Origin: a bacterium
GTDB lineage: Bacteria; Zhuqueibacterota; QNDG01; JAGLOF01
NCBI GenBank assembly: GCA_016934955.1
Contig: JAFGRY010000004.1
Coordinates: forward strand, 124,001-188,000
Direction: 5' to 3'
DNA: 64,000 bases
Below, one piece after another: positions 17,986-27,110 of the stretch. Each line of letters starts with the position of its first letter. The first letter of the stretch is position 1. The translations under genes and the position numbers were made by a program. The notes under the pieces were generated by a model, which was not told the DNA's origin, ran no database searches, and saw only the letters and a list, made by a program, of their open reading frames with translations.

Positions 17986-19859
17986 TGCCGCCGGTTCGCA
18001 GCTGGAGCATCATCTGCGCAACCGCACTGCTGCCGTTTTTTTCCTGCCGTACCGTCGCTACTCATCACTTCACTGCCTGGACGCTGGAAGAACGCGCGTC
18101 CGGGGCTCCTTTCGTGCTGAAAAGCCTGGCCGCTTCTGCCGAAGCCGTCATTATGCTCGATCCTTCCGATACCCGGACCGGACCACGGAGGCGCGGTTCA
18201 TTCCGCCTGGATCGGGGCGCTGACCGTCATGAGATGGTCATTTGCCGTGACGGTGCCCGCTGCTGGAGCATTCGTGAAACAGAAACCATGGTTTCGGCGG
18301 CCGCGGGACCGGGCACCGTACCGCTGCGGATCGTCGTGCCGCTCCCCGGTGACGGCTATCCCGTCAATTTGGCCGGCGTCTCTGCCCGTTCCGCAGGAGC
18401 GGCCCCGGCGGGTGCCTACAGCATGATATATTTTGGAAAACGGGAGATGACCCTGGTGTTCGGCGGCGATGTGACATTGCGGCTGGATCCCGCTGATCCC
18501 GGACATCTCGCCGGTGTACTCGAGGCGGGGGAGACATTCACCGCCGCCTGGATACACGGAGCCCGCTCACTGCGTGTTTCCCCGGACCCGGCCTCAGCGC
18601 GATTCAGCGGCTGGCTGACGGCAGTCACCGACACGCTCTCATTCGCGCGGGAGCTGATACTCCTTTCCCACTATATGGGCGGAACCGGGCTGTCCACGGT
18701 CTGGCTCACGGCGGTCCGTGATGAGAACGGCCGCATGACCGTCCCCGCAACCGATGTAAGAAATGTACGGGAACTGACAAAACAGATCAGGGCGCATGCC
18801 CTGCGTCCGGGAGTCCGGGTTGTCGTTTCGGGTGGTGCAGCCGAGAACGACGGCGTCTCTGCCGGGCTGAGGCGGTTGAGAAAAGATGGATTCGAGCTGA
18901 TCGCTCTCTCCTACGAAGACAGTGCCCTCCTGCCTCTGTATGAACGTGCGGCCCGAAGGGTGTTCGGCGCTGCCCGCTGTACGTCATGCCGGGAGATGAC
19001 CGTCATTTCCCGGGTCGACGATGCAGCAGAGGCATCAGGTCTGTACCGGGCCTGTCCCGATCCGGTGGCACTGCTCGGCAGCGGCTCCGCCTCACCGGGC
19101 CGCTCCGGAGGATGGACTCTTGACGCATTGCTGAATGCAGTCGAGTTTTTCGGCACTCCCGTTCTGATCGAGACGTCTATCCAGACCCTGAGTTACCGGC
19201 ACATGCAGCGGCTGCGGCGGCTGATACCGTTCCGTTCCAGCGTCCCGCTGACCCTTCCGGAAACGGATTACCCCGCAGGTGATCCCGTTGTCTCACTGTA
19301 CCGTTCCGGTCGGGAGGAAGATCGCTGGCTGGAAATGGATGTCTATAATCCGGAACGGAGTGATGTGACCCGGGAAATCGTCCTGGATGAGCGGTGGACG
19401 GAGGAAACAGGAGTCCCGCTGACGGTATTCGATATACAGAACGGAACGGTGATCGGGGCTTTTTCGAGCCGGTTCATGCTCGATCTGCCCGCACGGGATG
19501 TACGGCGGATGCTGATACGATCCGCCGTGCCCGGTCCGCAGTTCCTTTACTGCAGCGTTTTTGAATTTTATGAACCGGATGCCCTGGAAATGACCTGGAA
19601 GGCGGGGGACAGTCTGCTTTCCGGGTCGCTGGATCTGGGCAGGCAGCGGGGACCGCTGTCTTTTTATTACCGGATTCCGCCCTCGTGGCCGGAGCCGAAG
19701 CTGCATTCCAACCTTCCGCTGGAGTATCAGAAGCGCACCGGACCGCTTCTGGAAATCGTTTTCGCCGAAACGCCGGGCAGCCATTCCCGCATACATGTGA
19801 CCCTGGATTTCAGAAAACCGGCGGTTTCGCCGCCGATACCGGCGCTCTCTCCAATTTAG
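17985..19859 (+). CDS. Large secreted or lipoprotein of unknown function
   Basis: I do not recognise this 624-residue protein. I start it at the ATG at 17985, which overlaps the kinase stop (TGATG) and has AAGGAG 8 bp upstream. A GTG nine bases earlier lies inside the ribosome site. The N-terminus has a hydrophobic stretch ending FFSC at about residue 21, a possible but non-ideal lipobox. The body alternates beta-rich regions with a middle portion (about 210-410) of alternating strands and helices reminiscent of a TIM-barrel-like enzyme, including VRVVVSGGAAENDGVS. A beta-sandwich-like C-terminus follows. It may be a cell-envelope glycosidase-like protein, but no catalytic motif is certain. 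Confidence 0.6.
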   Translation: MPPVRSWSIICATALLPFFSCRTVATHHFTAWTLEERASGAPFVLKSLAASAEAVIMLDPSDTRTGPRRRGSFRLDRGADRHEMVICRDGARCWSIRETETMVSAAAGPGTVPLRIVVPLPGDGYPVNLAGVSARSAGAAPAGAYSMIYFGKREMTLVFGGDVTLRLDPADPGHLAGVLEAGETFTAAWIHGARSLRVSPDPASARFSGWLTAVTDTLSFARELILLSHYMGGTGLSTVWLTAVRDENGRMTVPATDVRNVRELTKQIRAHALRPGVRVVVSGGAAENDGVSAGLRRLRKDGFELIALSYEDSALLPLYERAARRVFGAARCTSCREMTVISRVDDAAEASGLYRACPDPVALLGSGSASPGRSGGWTLDALLNAVEFFGTPVLIETSIQTLSYRHMQRLRRLIPFRSSVPLTLPETDYPAGDPVVSLYRSGREEDRWLEMDVYNPERSDVTREIVLDERWTEETGVPLTVFDIQNGTVIGAFSSRFMLDLPARDVRRMLIRSAVPGPQFLYCSVFEFYEPDALEMTWKAGDSLLSGSLDLGRQRGPLSFYYRIPPSWPEPKLHSNLPLEYQKRTGPLLEIVFAETPGSHSRIHVTLDFRKPAVSPPIPALSPI

Positions 19860-19865
19860 GCGTTC

Positions 19866-21233
19866 CTACAGGCCGAGATTCCCCAGATCGTAGCTGAAGG
19901 AGAGCCGGGGCTGAAACCGTTCCTGGGGTGCGTACTGACCCCGGGATTCATCCCATTGAAAACTCCAGATGTAGTCGAGAAAGAGGAGCAGATAGGGCCT
20001 TATTTTGTAGCCGATACCCAGCCGGGCCGACGATCGGTAATCGAGGGTGGTCAGGTCGCCGAACCGCCTGATTCCCCACTTGTCATAACTGGCATCGAGG
20101 GCTATAAAAGGAATGGACCGGGAAAGTCTGGCTTCCAGATGCATGATGCCGCTGTTTCCGGCATCGTCGACTTTTTCGTAGGTGCCGATCATCTTGATCA
20201 GATGGAGGAAATCGAAAGAGACGCCGCCGTACCATCCCCGGCGTGATGAGGTCATCATCGGAAGCAGCCGGTGTTTCGGGATGGGAGCGCTGCCGGGGGC
20301 CGCCAGAACATCTGCCGGAATGCCGAGACTGTCGCCTCCAAGAGATATGTAATGGGCAATCAGTTCAGCGGAAGCGGAATAGCGCATCACCTCGTAAAAC
20401 GGGCCGAAGAATGTCGGAATGTAGGATTCACCCATGAACCGCCGTTCATAATTGGCGCTGAAATGGAGAAAGCCGCCAAGCAGATCGATGCCCGTTCCTA
20501 TGCCGATGGCCTGTCCGTTGCCGTAGTCGATAATCTGCGCGTGATCGGCATAGAGGAGCACGTTCCAGAAATCGGTCTTTATCAGCGGAAGTTCCACATC
20601 GACGCTGAATGCCTGAACGCCGTCACTGCTGGCGACATGCGCGTCAGGATCCCGGTCGGTCACGTATGACGCTCCCACAGCCCCGCTGCGGATCACCGGA
20701 ATGCTGCTGGTGTGAAGGGGCCTGACGTAGAACCGCCCGCCGATCACTTCCATACGCCCGAGGTTGCTCGCCATGGTTTCAAATCCGAACCGTCCGAAAT
20801 CGGCGTCCAGCACCAAACCCAGTTTCCGGCCATCGTAATTGAGCGAATTCTGATAGTAATTGAGCAGCGACCCGTGCCCGATGCGCGCCCGGTCCAGGAT
20901 GCCGGCGCGGGTGTAGAAGGTGTCACCCTTTTTCCCCCAGCGAAGGTAGCGGATCATGCGGGCATAATCGTACCCGGAGTTCCAGTCAACCCGGCGAATG
21001 CCGCCGGTCTCCGTGTTGAAGAGCAGATCGATATTCAGCCCGATGCCGAATTTTCCGATGCTCAGGTCCGGCTGCAGCGTCATACCGTAATAGGATTTAT
21101 CACCGATCCAGGTCATACCGATTCCGGCATTCAGGGTGTTAGGGTCATCCAGGGTGTATTCCGGCCACTGGGCGGCGGCGTGACCGGCACCGCCGAGAAT
21201 GCAGACAATCCAAACGATGAGCGTTCGTTTCAT
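19866..21233 (-). CDS. Predicted outer-membrane protein
   Basis: A 455-residue exported protein. The start at 21233 overlaps the stop of the tRNA-dihydrouridine synthase gene by ATGA. Starting there leaves a clean signal peptide ([15 protein letters not shown] to AAAQ). The mature protein is rich in Tyr, Gly and Asp, with alternating hydrophobic strands throughout (for example [18 protein letters not shown] and [12 protein letters not shown]), as expected for a beta-barrel. No family could be named. Its stop is only 6 bp from the stop of the convergent gene, so there is no room for a conventional terminator. Confidence 0.7.
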   Translation of the reverse strand: MKRTLIVWIVCILGGAGHAAAQWPEYTLDDPNTLNAGIGMTWIGDKSYYGMTLQPDLSIGKFGIGLNIDLLFNTETGGIRRVDWNSGYDYARMIRYLRWGKKGDTFYTRAGILDRARIGHGSLLNYYQNSLNYDGRKLGLVLDADFGRFGFETMASNLGRMEVIGGRFYVRPLHTSSIPVIRSGAVGASYVTDRDPDAHVASSDGVQAFSVDVELPLIKTDFWNVLLYADHAQIIDYGNGQAIGIGTGIDLLGGFLHFSANYERRFMGESYIPTFFGPFYEVMRYSASAELIAHYISLGGDSLGIPADVLAAPGSAPIPKHRLLPMMTSSRRGWYGGVSFDFLHLIKMIGTYEKVDDAGNSGIMHLEARLSRSIPFIALDASYDKWGIRRFGDLTTLDYRSSARLGIGYKIRPYLLLFLDYIWSFQWDESRGQYAPQERFQPRLSFSYDLGNLGL

Positions 21234-22267
21234 AGGGATATCTCCCATTTTGGTGATATGATCCCCGATGTGCTGTCGCCGGGATCATCCGTTCCGGGGT
21301 TGCTTCCGACCCGTTCCCTGTAGGCGCGCAGGGCTTCAATGACCTCATCCGGATCTTCCATCTGAAAGAGGGTGTGCCTCAGTTTCGCGCTGCCCGGCAT
21401 TGCTTTCGTATACCAGCCGATATGCTTGCGCATTTCCCGTACGGCTTTTTCCTCCGGTTCGATCTGCAGCGCCAGCCGGTAGTGATCGAGGCAGACATCT
21501 ATTTTTTCCTGGAAAGAGGGTTCCGGGATACGCTCGCCTGACTCAAGGTAGCGGCGGATATGCTCGAACAGCCACGGCCGTCCGTACGCCCCCCGGCCGA
21601 CCATGATGCCGTCGACACCGGTGGTGTCAACCATACGTCTGGCATCTTCAGGAGTGACAATATCTCCGTTCCCGATCACCGGAATGGAGACGGCCTGCTT
21701 AACATCCCGGATGATGTCCCAGTCGGCGGTTCCGGAAAATTTCATTTTCTGGGAACGGCCGTGTACGGCGACGGCGGCCGCTCCCTCTTCTTCGAGAATC
21801 ACCGCAGCCTGAACCGCGACGATATTGTTGTTGTCCCATCCGGTTCTGATTTTACCGGTAACCGGCAGGGTTGCCCGGGAAACGACCGCGGCCGTAATTT
21901 TTCTGAAGAGCTTGAGGTTGTTCAGGAGCGCCGAGCCTGCGCCCCGGGCGATCACTTTCCGGGCGGGACAGCCGAAATTGATGTCGATCCAGTCCGGGCG
22001 CCGCTCTTCCACCGGCCGTACGGCACGTGCCATGATTTCAGGATCACTGCCGAATATCTGGACACAGAACGGCCGTTCACCATCCAGCGGCGTGATCATG
22101 CGCAGGGTTCGGGTGTTGTTCCGGGAAAGGCCGTCGGCGCTTACCAGCTCGGAATAGGTGGCAGCCGCTCCGTACTGCCTGCACATGAGCCTGAAGGGGG
22201 CATCAGCGACCCCGGCCATGGGGGCCAGCATGGCGCCGTCCGCAATCTGTATCGTCCCGATCTGCAT
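21230..22267 (-). CDS. dus: tRNA-dihydrouridine synthase
   Basis: A flavin enzyme that reduces uridines in the tRNA D-loop using NADPH. The 345-residue protein has the Dus TIM barrel. The FMN-binding start reads [14 protein letters not shown] and the catalytic Cys100 lies in [11 protein letters not shown]. Further signatures are [17 protein letters not shown] and [13 protein letters not shown]. It resembles the DusB branch most, but the subtype is not certain. It is translationally coupled to an unrelated outer-membrane protein gene downstream. No Shine-Dalgarno sequence is visible before the ATG. Confidence 0.95.
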   Translation of the reverse strand: MQIGTIQIADGAMLAPMAGVADAPFRLMCRQYGAAATYSELVSADGLSRNNTRTLRMITPLDGERPFCVQIFGSDPEIMARAVRPVEERRPDWIDINFGCPARKVIARGAGSALLNNLKLFRKITAAVVSRATLPVTGKIRTGWDNNNIVAVQAAVILEEEGAAAVAVHGRSQKMKFSGTADWDIIRDVKQAVSIPVIGNGDIVTPEDARRMVDTTGVDGIMVGRGAYGRPWLFEHIRRYLESGERIPEPSFQEKIDVCLDHYRLALQIEPEEKAVREMRKHIGWYTKAMPGSAKLRHTLFQMEDPDEVIEALRAYRERVGSNPGTDDPGDSTSGIISPKWEISL

Positions 22268-22307
22268 AGTGTAAACTTAGATATTTGCAGACTTTTTTGC
22301 AAGCGGT

Positions 22308-22321
22308 AAAACAGCTGTTTT
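22308..22321. repeat. 14-bp perfect palindrome
   Basis: AAAACAGCTGTTTT lies in the divergent region between the dus gene and the glycosidase-like gene. The flanks GCGG and CCGC extend it with one unpaired T. It could be an operator or a hairpin; no regulator is implicated. Confidence 0.45.
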
Positions 22322-22379
22322 CCGCGGCGGGTGCGGTTCGGGGCAGGGACGAGGGAACACCCCGGGCGGTAAAAGACTC

Positions 22380-22408
22380 TTGATTATCCGTGTCTTTATA
22401 CCTATCAT
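22380..22408 (+). promoter_or_regulatory. Sigma-70-type promoter for the glycosidase-like gene
   Basis: TTGATT (22380-22385) and TATCAT (22403-22408) are separated by exactly 17 bp. They lie 35 bp upstream of the ATG at 22444. Confidence 0.6.
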
Positions 22409-22443
22409 ACATAACAGGCATCACAACAAGGGAGAGATGCATC

Positions 22444-23676
22444 ATGAGGCACCGTCTTGCGGGTGTGCTTCTTCTGAGCGTGTGCACATTCATGTGCGGC
22501 CGCGGCCGGGTCACCGATCCGGTTTTTACCGCGGGTCCGGTGGATGCCGTGATCGACAGTATCGGGGGGGTGCCGGTGCTGCGCGGACCGTCGGTGCTGC
22601 TCGACGATAAGCGGCTGGTCTGGGGCGCCAGCGTGGTGAAGGGAGACGATGGACGCTACCACATGTTTTATTCAACCTGGGACGGCGGGCCCGGGCACCT
22701 GGCCTTCGGCGACAGCTGGGTGCTGAACGGGGAAATCGCCTATGCCGTCTCCGACCAGCCGGATCGAGATTTTCAATTCGTAAAAGTGATACTGCGCGGG
22801 CGGCGGTATGAGGGGCGTCCTGATGCCTGGGACGCCCAGATGGTGCACAATCCGCATATCAAGCGGTTCGGCCGTAACTATTATCTCTATTATATCGGCT
22901 CCCATGACCCGGGGCCGCAGCCGGAGGAGAGCCCCGGCCGGGCGCTGAATAAACGAAACCGGGTGCAGCAGTGTCAGCAGATCGGTGTCATCTCATTTGA
23001 TGATTTCCGGGAGATCGTCGACGGGACATTCACACGGCCGGAGCACCCCCTGCTGCGGCCGCGTACGCGGGTGAAGAGCGACAATATCATCGATCCCTCG
23101 CCCGCGTTCACCGGCATCAAGCCCGACAATATCGTTGTCGTGAATCCTTCAGTCGTATTCCGGAAAGAGGACGGCTGCTACCTGCTCTATTTCAAGGGTA
23201 ACTGGTACGATCCCGGGTGGAGGGGTGTCCACGGCGTGGCTGTCTCCGATAATCCCGAGGGGCCCTTTGCCGCACAGGATGATATCGTCTTCGATCTTAG
23301 AATGGCTGACGGCCGCGTTGCCAGTGCTGAAGACCCCTACGTCTGGTACAGTGACCTGTACAGCCGTTTTTTCGCCGTTGTCAAGGATTTTTCGGGTCGG
23401 CTCACCGGCGATGGTCCGGCACTGGCCCTGCTGCAGTCAGCGGACGGCATTGCCTGGACACAGGCGTCCCGGCCGCTCTTCATGAGAAAAGAGGTTCGTC
23501 TCATTGACGGTCGCGTGCTTGCCCTGGCGAACCTGGAACGGCCGCAGCTGCTGCTGAACGGGGAGGGCGCTCCCCTGGTGCTCTATGCCGCCTGTGCCCT
23601 GGAACCCCCTTTCACCCGCACCGATCACGGGACTTTCAATGTCCATATACCCCTCGCCTGGAAGGAGACGGAATAA
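22444..23676 (+). CDS. Glycoside-hydrolase-like five-bladed propeller lipoprotein
   Basis: A 410-residue exported protein. I start it at 22444, downstream of AAGGGAGAG; the longer reading frame from 22390 would add 18 residues before the signal peptide and starts upstream of likely transcription. The signal ends in TFMC, a plausible lipobox. The rest has the GH43/GH32/GH117-type propeller look: WGASVVKGDDGRYHMFYSTW, HNPHIKRFGRNYYLYYIGSH, NPSVVFRKEDGCYLLYFKG, and AEDPYVWYSD. Such proteins act on plant or algal polysaccharides. The catalytic acids cannot be assigned with confidence, so the substrate is unknown. Confidence 0.72.
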   Translation: MRHRLAGVLLLSVCTFMCGRGRVTDPVFTAGPVDAVIDSIGGVPVLRGPSVLLDDKRLVWGASVVKGDDGRYHMFYSTWDGGPGHLAFGDSWVLNGEIAYAVSDQPDRDFQFVKVILRGRRYEGRPDAWDAQMVHNPHIKRFGRNYYLYYIGSHDPGPQPEESPGRALNKRNRVQQCQQIGVISFDDFREIVDGTFTRPEHPLLRPRTRVKSDNIIDPSPAFTGIKPDNIVVVNPSVVFRKEDGCYLLYFKGNWYDPGWRGVHGVAVSDNPEGPFAAQDDIVFDLRMADGRVASAEDPYVWYSDLYSRFFAVVKDFSGRLTGDGPALALLQSADGIAWTQASRPLFMRKEVRLIDGRVLALANLERPQLLLNGEGAPLVLYAACALEPPFTRTDHGTFNVHIPLAWKETE

Positions 23677-23703
23677 AAAGATCCCCGGCTGAAACGCCGG
23701 GGA
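23670..23703 (-). terminator. Rho-independent terminator of the lipoprotein gene
   Basis: A perfect 8-bp stem, TCCCCGGC (23682-23689) with GCCGGGGA (23696-23703), has a 6-nt loop. On the minus strand it is followed by a CTTTTTATT tract. It lies 41 bp past the stop of the lipoprotein gene and also close behind the convergent plus-strand gene. Confidence 0.75.
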
Positions 23704-23743
23704 CCGATGGTGCACGTCTGATTGGAACCGCAAGGCCGTCCGT

Positions 23744-24817
23744 TCATTCCCACCCGGCAAGGCGCCGCGCCTCCCGTCCCATGAGGGCCAGATATCTCAT
23801 CCCATCCCTGACACCCGGAGAAGAGAGAAGGTCCGGTCTGCCGTGCGCCGGCACCGCAGGTTTCGCCGTCTGTTTCGTGAACGTCACGGCTGCCCGCAGA
23901 TGCAGATTATCCAGACTGCCGGATGCTAGGCCGAGAGCGGTTTCGAGAAGCGGCACCATCTCCTCCAGTTCAGCAACAGCCAGATAGGGCGCAGCATCCT
24001 CGTCTATGGTCAGGGTCAGTCCGTATGCACCAAGTGTATATGCGGCGAACAGTGTATCGGATGCCCGCCCCTGATCGGGAACATAGACGAAGGCAAGCCG
24101 ATCCGGATCGTATGCTTCCCATCTTCCTGACAGCGAATCCCCCAGACCGTCGAGCGCCACCGCCAGAGAAAATGCGCTGTCCGGAGCGAGGGATAGCTGG
24201 AACATGCCTGGAGCGGGGCTCGCGGCGGTCATCACCGTAGTGGGGGTGTTGGCGGGGATAGTGATCGCCGGAGAGGCGAGTGTCCCGTCGAAGATGACGA
24301 AGGCACTGGAGTCGGAGGTGTAGAAATAGACGCTGTCGGCGGTGAGTGTGCGTGTGCCTTCATTGTAGCTGAACCGGCTGTGACTCCCGTAGTAATTGGT
24401 GCTGTCCGTCCGGCTGGTCTTTACCGTAAATGTCGCTATCTTAATGAATCCGAGAAGATCGACAAGTGTGAGTCGGTATGCAGGGTAGAAGAGTTCCAGC
24501 AGAGAGATGAGCGGCAGATCATCGGTTGCCAGGAGTATCTCCGATGATGCGTCATCGATCGGCACCAGATACCGCAGAACGGTTTCGTGGGCTCCTGATA
24601 TGACGATGCCTCCGCTGCCGGGGGAGAAGAGATCGTTGGCTTCCTGCGGTGAATCGGTGGTCACGGTGATGGTCAGGGCCGCACCGGCCGACACATACTC
24701 ACCCGGAAGCGATATTTCAGGTGTCGTATCGTTGATATCCGGGGCGGTCGACTGCTTTTGACAGGCGGTCGACAGCAGCAGGGCCGTCAGCAGCAGAGCG
24801 CCGGGTATGTTTTGCAT
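23744..24817 (-). CDS. Lipoprotein of unknown function
   Basis: A 357-residue protein starting at the ATG at 24817, which has GAGG 6 bp upstream. The signal peptide ends in LLSTAC, a good lipobox, followed by a Ser/Thr/Pro/Asp linker. The first half looks like an immunoglobulin-type beta-sandwich (GAALTITVTTDSPQEANDLF). The second half has further beta repeats and a helical C-terminus. No family recognised. A good promoter (24874-24902) and a terminator (23670-23703) mark it as a single-gene unit. Confidence 0.72.
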   Translation of the reverse strand: MQNIPGALLLTALLLSTACQKQSTAPDINDTTPEISLPGEYVSAGAALTITVTTDSPQEANDLFSPGSGGIVISGAHETVLRYLVPIDDASSEILLATDDLPLISLLELFYPAYRLTLVDLLGFIKIATFTVKTSRTDSTNYYGSHSRFSYNEGTRTLTADSVYFYTSDSSAFVIFDGTLASPAITIPANTPTTVMTAASPAPGMFQLSLAPDSAFSLAVALDGLGDSLSGRWEAYDPDRLAFVYVPDQGRASDTLFAAYTLGAYGLTLTIDEDAAPYLAVAELEEMVPLLETALGLASGSLDNLHLRAAVTFTKQTAKPAVPAHGRPDLLSSPGVRDGMRYLALMGREARRLAGWE

Positions 24818-24873
24818 AGTGTACCTCATCATACGGTAAACGGTATCGTATTGTCCAACGCGATATACCGGTC

Positions 24874-24902
24874 AATATACACAGAGAAAGCGTGTTTTTC
24901 AA
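24874..24902 (-). promoter_or_regulatory. Sigma-70-type promoter for the lipoprotein gene
   Basis: On the minus strand, TTGAAA (24897-24902) and TATATT (24874-24879) are separated by 17 bp, 57 bp before the ATG at 24817. Confidence 0.6.
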
Positions 24903-24911
24903 GTGCTGTTT

Positions 24912-24956
24912 CGGTAAGAAAAACCGCCGCCGGGCAGCCATCGCCCGGCGGCGGTT
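24912..24956 (-). terminator. Strong Rho-independent terminator
   Basis: A perfect 14-bp GC-rich stem (24922-24935 with 24943-24956) and a 7-nt loop are followed on the minus strand by TTTTTCTTACC. It ends the FlgD-tailed secreted protein gene and insulates the next promoter, which begins a few bases downstream. Confidence 0.9.
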
Positions 24957-24977
24957 AGTACTGCAGCAGGCGCACCG

Positions 24978-26021
24978 CTATTTCACGAGCAGACAGCGGC
25001 CGACTCTCGTGAAGGCTTTTGAGCTGAGGCGGTAGATGTAGATACCTGTCGGCAGGGGAGTGTGGGCGTCGTCTCTGCCGTCCCACTGCACGGTGTGGGT
25101 GCCGGCACGCAGCGGGGATTCACGCTCCAGGGTACGGACCAGCCTGCCCCTCGCGTTGAACACCGACAGGGTTACCGATGCGTCTTCCGGAAGGGTGAAC
25201 CGGATGGTGGTCTCCGGGTTGAAGGGGTTGGGATAGTTGTCCAGTTCGATCTGTTCCGGAACCAGCGCCAGATCTTCGCGGACCGACGTGGAACTGTAGG
25301 TGTGGTACCACATCTGTCCGTCTTCATACATCGAGCTGCCGCTGTTCCAGACCTGGATGTGCTGATGCGATACGGAGCCGTCCCCGTCATAATAATTATA
25401 CATGATTTGATGCTGTACCCAATCGGTGTCCCAGATATAGGTCTCTGTATAGTCGATTCTGCCGGATGAGTAATTGAATTCCGTCTTCATGTAGTTGGAC
25501 CAGGACATCCCGTTGTATTCCTCCATGATAACGTAAGCGAGGACGTCGCCGTCATACGTGTTCGTTTCCCGGTCCGTGTCCATCCAGGCTGCTCCCGTAT
25601 GAATGGAACCGGTCCTCCGTTTCAGTTTGCCGTTTTCATAGGTATAGATGTCTCTGCTGAGGAGCCCATTCGCATTTGTTTCGCTCTGGACGAGATTGCC
25701 GTTCTGATAGGTATTCGTAGTCGTCGATGAGGATATCTGAGTCCAGGTGCCGCCCATGTACATTTCGATGATCATGCCCGTGGTGTTGCCCTGGGCATCG
25801 TTGGTCATGGTCATCCTCTGTGCGGGGATCCAGCCGGCTCCGTCATAGGTGTGGGTGGTGATTACCTTCTGATCGGCGGCCGGGTAGCTGTAGGTCAGCT
25901 TGCCGGTGTTCTCCCAGCCCGATCCGTTCCAGGTCTGCATGAGCGTCTCTGTACGTGAATTCTGCGCGAACAGATTCACGGCGGCGCAGGCGGCAATAAT
26001 GATGGCAGCAATTTTTTTCAT
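24978..26021 (-). CDS. Secreted repeat protein with C-terminal FlgD/T9SS-like domain
   Basis: A 347-residue exported protein. The second of two close ATGs (26021) is 7 nt from GGAGG and is preferred. The signal peptide ends VNLFAQ. Residues about 25-255 hold degenerate repeats of about 40 residues, each with a W-containing turn and a TYENG-type motif (NTYQNGNLVQSETN, YTYENGKLKRRTG, FNYSSGRIDYTET), like those of wall-associated repeat proteins. The last 85 residues contain YPNPFNPETTIRFTLPE, GRLVRTL, HTVQWDGRD and GIYIYRL, the FlgD Ig-like/T9SS type A tail. It is probably exported to the surface; no T9SS genes are in view. Confidence 0.8.
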   Translation of the reverse strand: MKKIAAIIIAACAAVNLFAQNSRTETLMQTWNGSGWENTGKLTYSYPAADQKVITTHTYDGAGWIPAQRMTMTNDAQGNTTGMIIEMYMGGTWTQISSSTTTNTYQNGNLVQSETNANGLLSRDIYTYENGKLKRRTGSIHTGAAWMDTDRETNTYDGDVLAYVIMEEYNGMSWSNYMKTEFNYSSGRIDYTETYIWDTDWVQHQIMYNYYDGDGSVSHQHIQVWNSGSSMYEDGQMWYHTYSSTSVREDLALVPEQIELDNYPNPFNPETTIRFTLPEDASVTLSVFNARGRLVRTLERESPLRAGTHTVQWDGRDDAHTPLPTGIYIYRLSSKAFTRVGRCLLVK

Positions 26022-26265
26022 TGACATGTCCTCCGGGTGAAGTGAAGATTGCATAGTGAAACGTGATCAAATGCGGCAGAAAACAGGCGATACGGGGTAA
26101 GGATTGCCGGTGTGATGATCCGCAGCCGTGCCTGTGGCGCGCAGCATGCCCTGATTCCCGGAAGGATTTCCGGGGAAGGAAGCGGATCACACCTGAAAGA
26201 ATGTCCAATGACAGCAGCTGCAGGCATACCACATGTCCGGCGTAGAATATGAAAATTGTGAAAGA

Positions 26266-26294
26266 AATATAATACATGAAATGCAGGAAATCAA
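26266..26294 (-). promoter_or_regulatory. Sigma-70-type promoter for the FlgD-tailed protein
   Basis: On the minus strand, TTGATT (26289-26294) and TATATT (26266-26271) are 17 bp apart. The start codon is at 26021, so the leader would be about 235 nt. It contains a CCCGGAA/TTCCGGG hairpin at 26157-26174, and no other gene lies in this gap. Confidence 0.55.
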
Positions 26295-26381
26295 CACCTG
26301 TTCGGCCGGGATGCCAAAAAACAGGACCGACGGAATAGCGCGTCATGACCGCATGCGGACCCGGGCACACCCCATGTACCG

Positions 26382-27110
26382 TCAGGATTCGGCGGAGGGC
26401 TCTGATTCCGTGAACATATACCCGATACTGCGGATACTCTTGATGAACACCGGTGCTGAGGGATCTTTTTCAAAGTATTTCCGCAGGCGTGCGATAAAAG
26501 TATCCACGGTTCGGGTTTCGACATCACTGTCGAGGTGCCAGACCTTCTCCAGCAGTTCTTTCCGGTCAACCGCTCTGTCCCTGTTCTCGATAAGATACCT
26601 GAGTACCATCGCTTCGTGATATGTCAAACGGATAAGCCTGTCATTGCCCGTGGCCGTGAGAGAATCAAAATCTATGGTGAACCCTCCGAAGGAGAACAGC
26701 GGCTCCTTCGCGGTCTTGAAACTGTACCATTCCCTGCGCTGCAGCATGCCCTTGATGCGCGCCAGCAGTTCCCTGAGATGGAAGGGTTTGATCATGTAAT
26801 CGTTGACGCCGATTTCCAGACCTCTGACCCGGTCTTTGACGTCGGACCGGGCGGTGAGCATGAGAATCGGCAGCCTGGGTCTCTCTTTCAGGATAATTTC
26901 AGCGACCTCGAATCCATCGATGTAGGGAATCATGATATCGAGGATGATCAGGTCCGGCTCGTTTTCTCGAAAGCGGGAGAGCGCTTCCCGGCCGTCAGCG
27001 GTTCGTACCACCTCGTATCCGTTCAGGGAAAGGTTGTATTCGAGACCGTCGGCCAGGGATTCTTCGTCCTCGACCAGTAAAATGATCGCTTTATCTTTGC
27101 CGTTGGCCAC
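26382..27110 (-). CDS. OmpR/PhoB-family response regulator
   Basis: A 242-residue regulator with a receiver (about 8-120, phospho-acceptor D58 in LIILDIMIPYIDG, KPF motif) and a winged-helix DNA-binding domain (about 145-235, ending DTFIARLRKYFE and IRSIGYMF). It starts at GTG (27110), whose G is the last base of the kinase stop codon (TAGTG). GGAGG lies 8 bp upstream, inside the kinase coding sequence. This strict coupling pairs it with the kinase gene. Targets are unknown; the FlgD-tailed protein gene lies directly downstream. Confidence 0.95.
   Translation of the reverse strand: MANGKDKAIILLVEDEESLADGLEYNLSLNGYEVVRTADGREALSRFRENEPDLIILDIMIPYIDGFEVAEIILKERPRLPILMLTARSDVKDRVRGLEIGVNDYMIKPFHLRELLARIKGMLQRREWYSFKTAKEPLFSFGGFTIDFDSLTATGNDRLIRLTYHEAMVLRYLIENRDRAVDRKELLEKVWHLDSDVETRTVDTFIARLRKYFEKDPSAPVFIKSIRSIGYMFTESEPSAES

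Noticed and set aside
24922-24956. GC-rich 14-bp hairpin as a REP-type repeat
   Set aside because: No second copy was found in the window and a T-tract follows on the minus strand, so it is a terminator.
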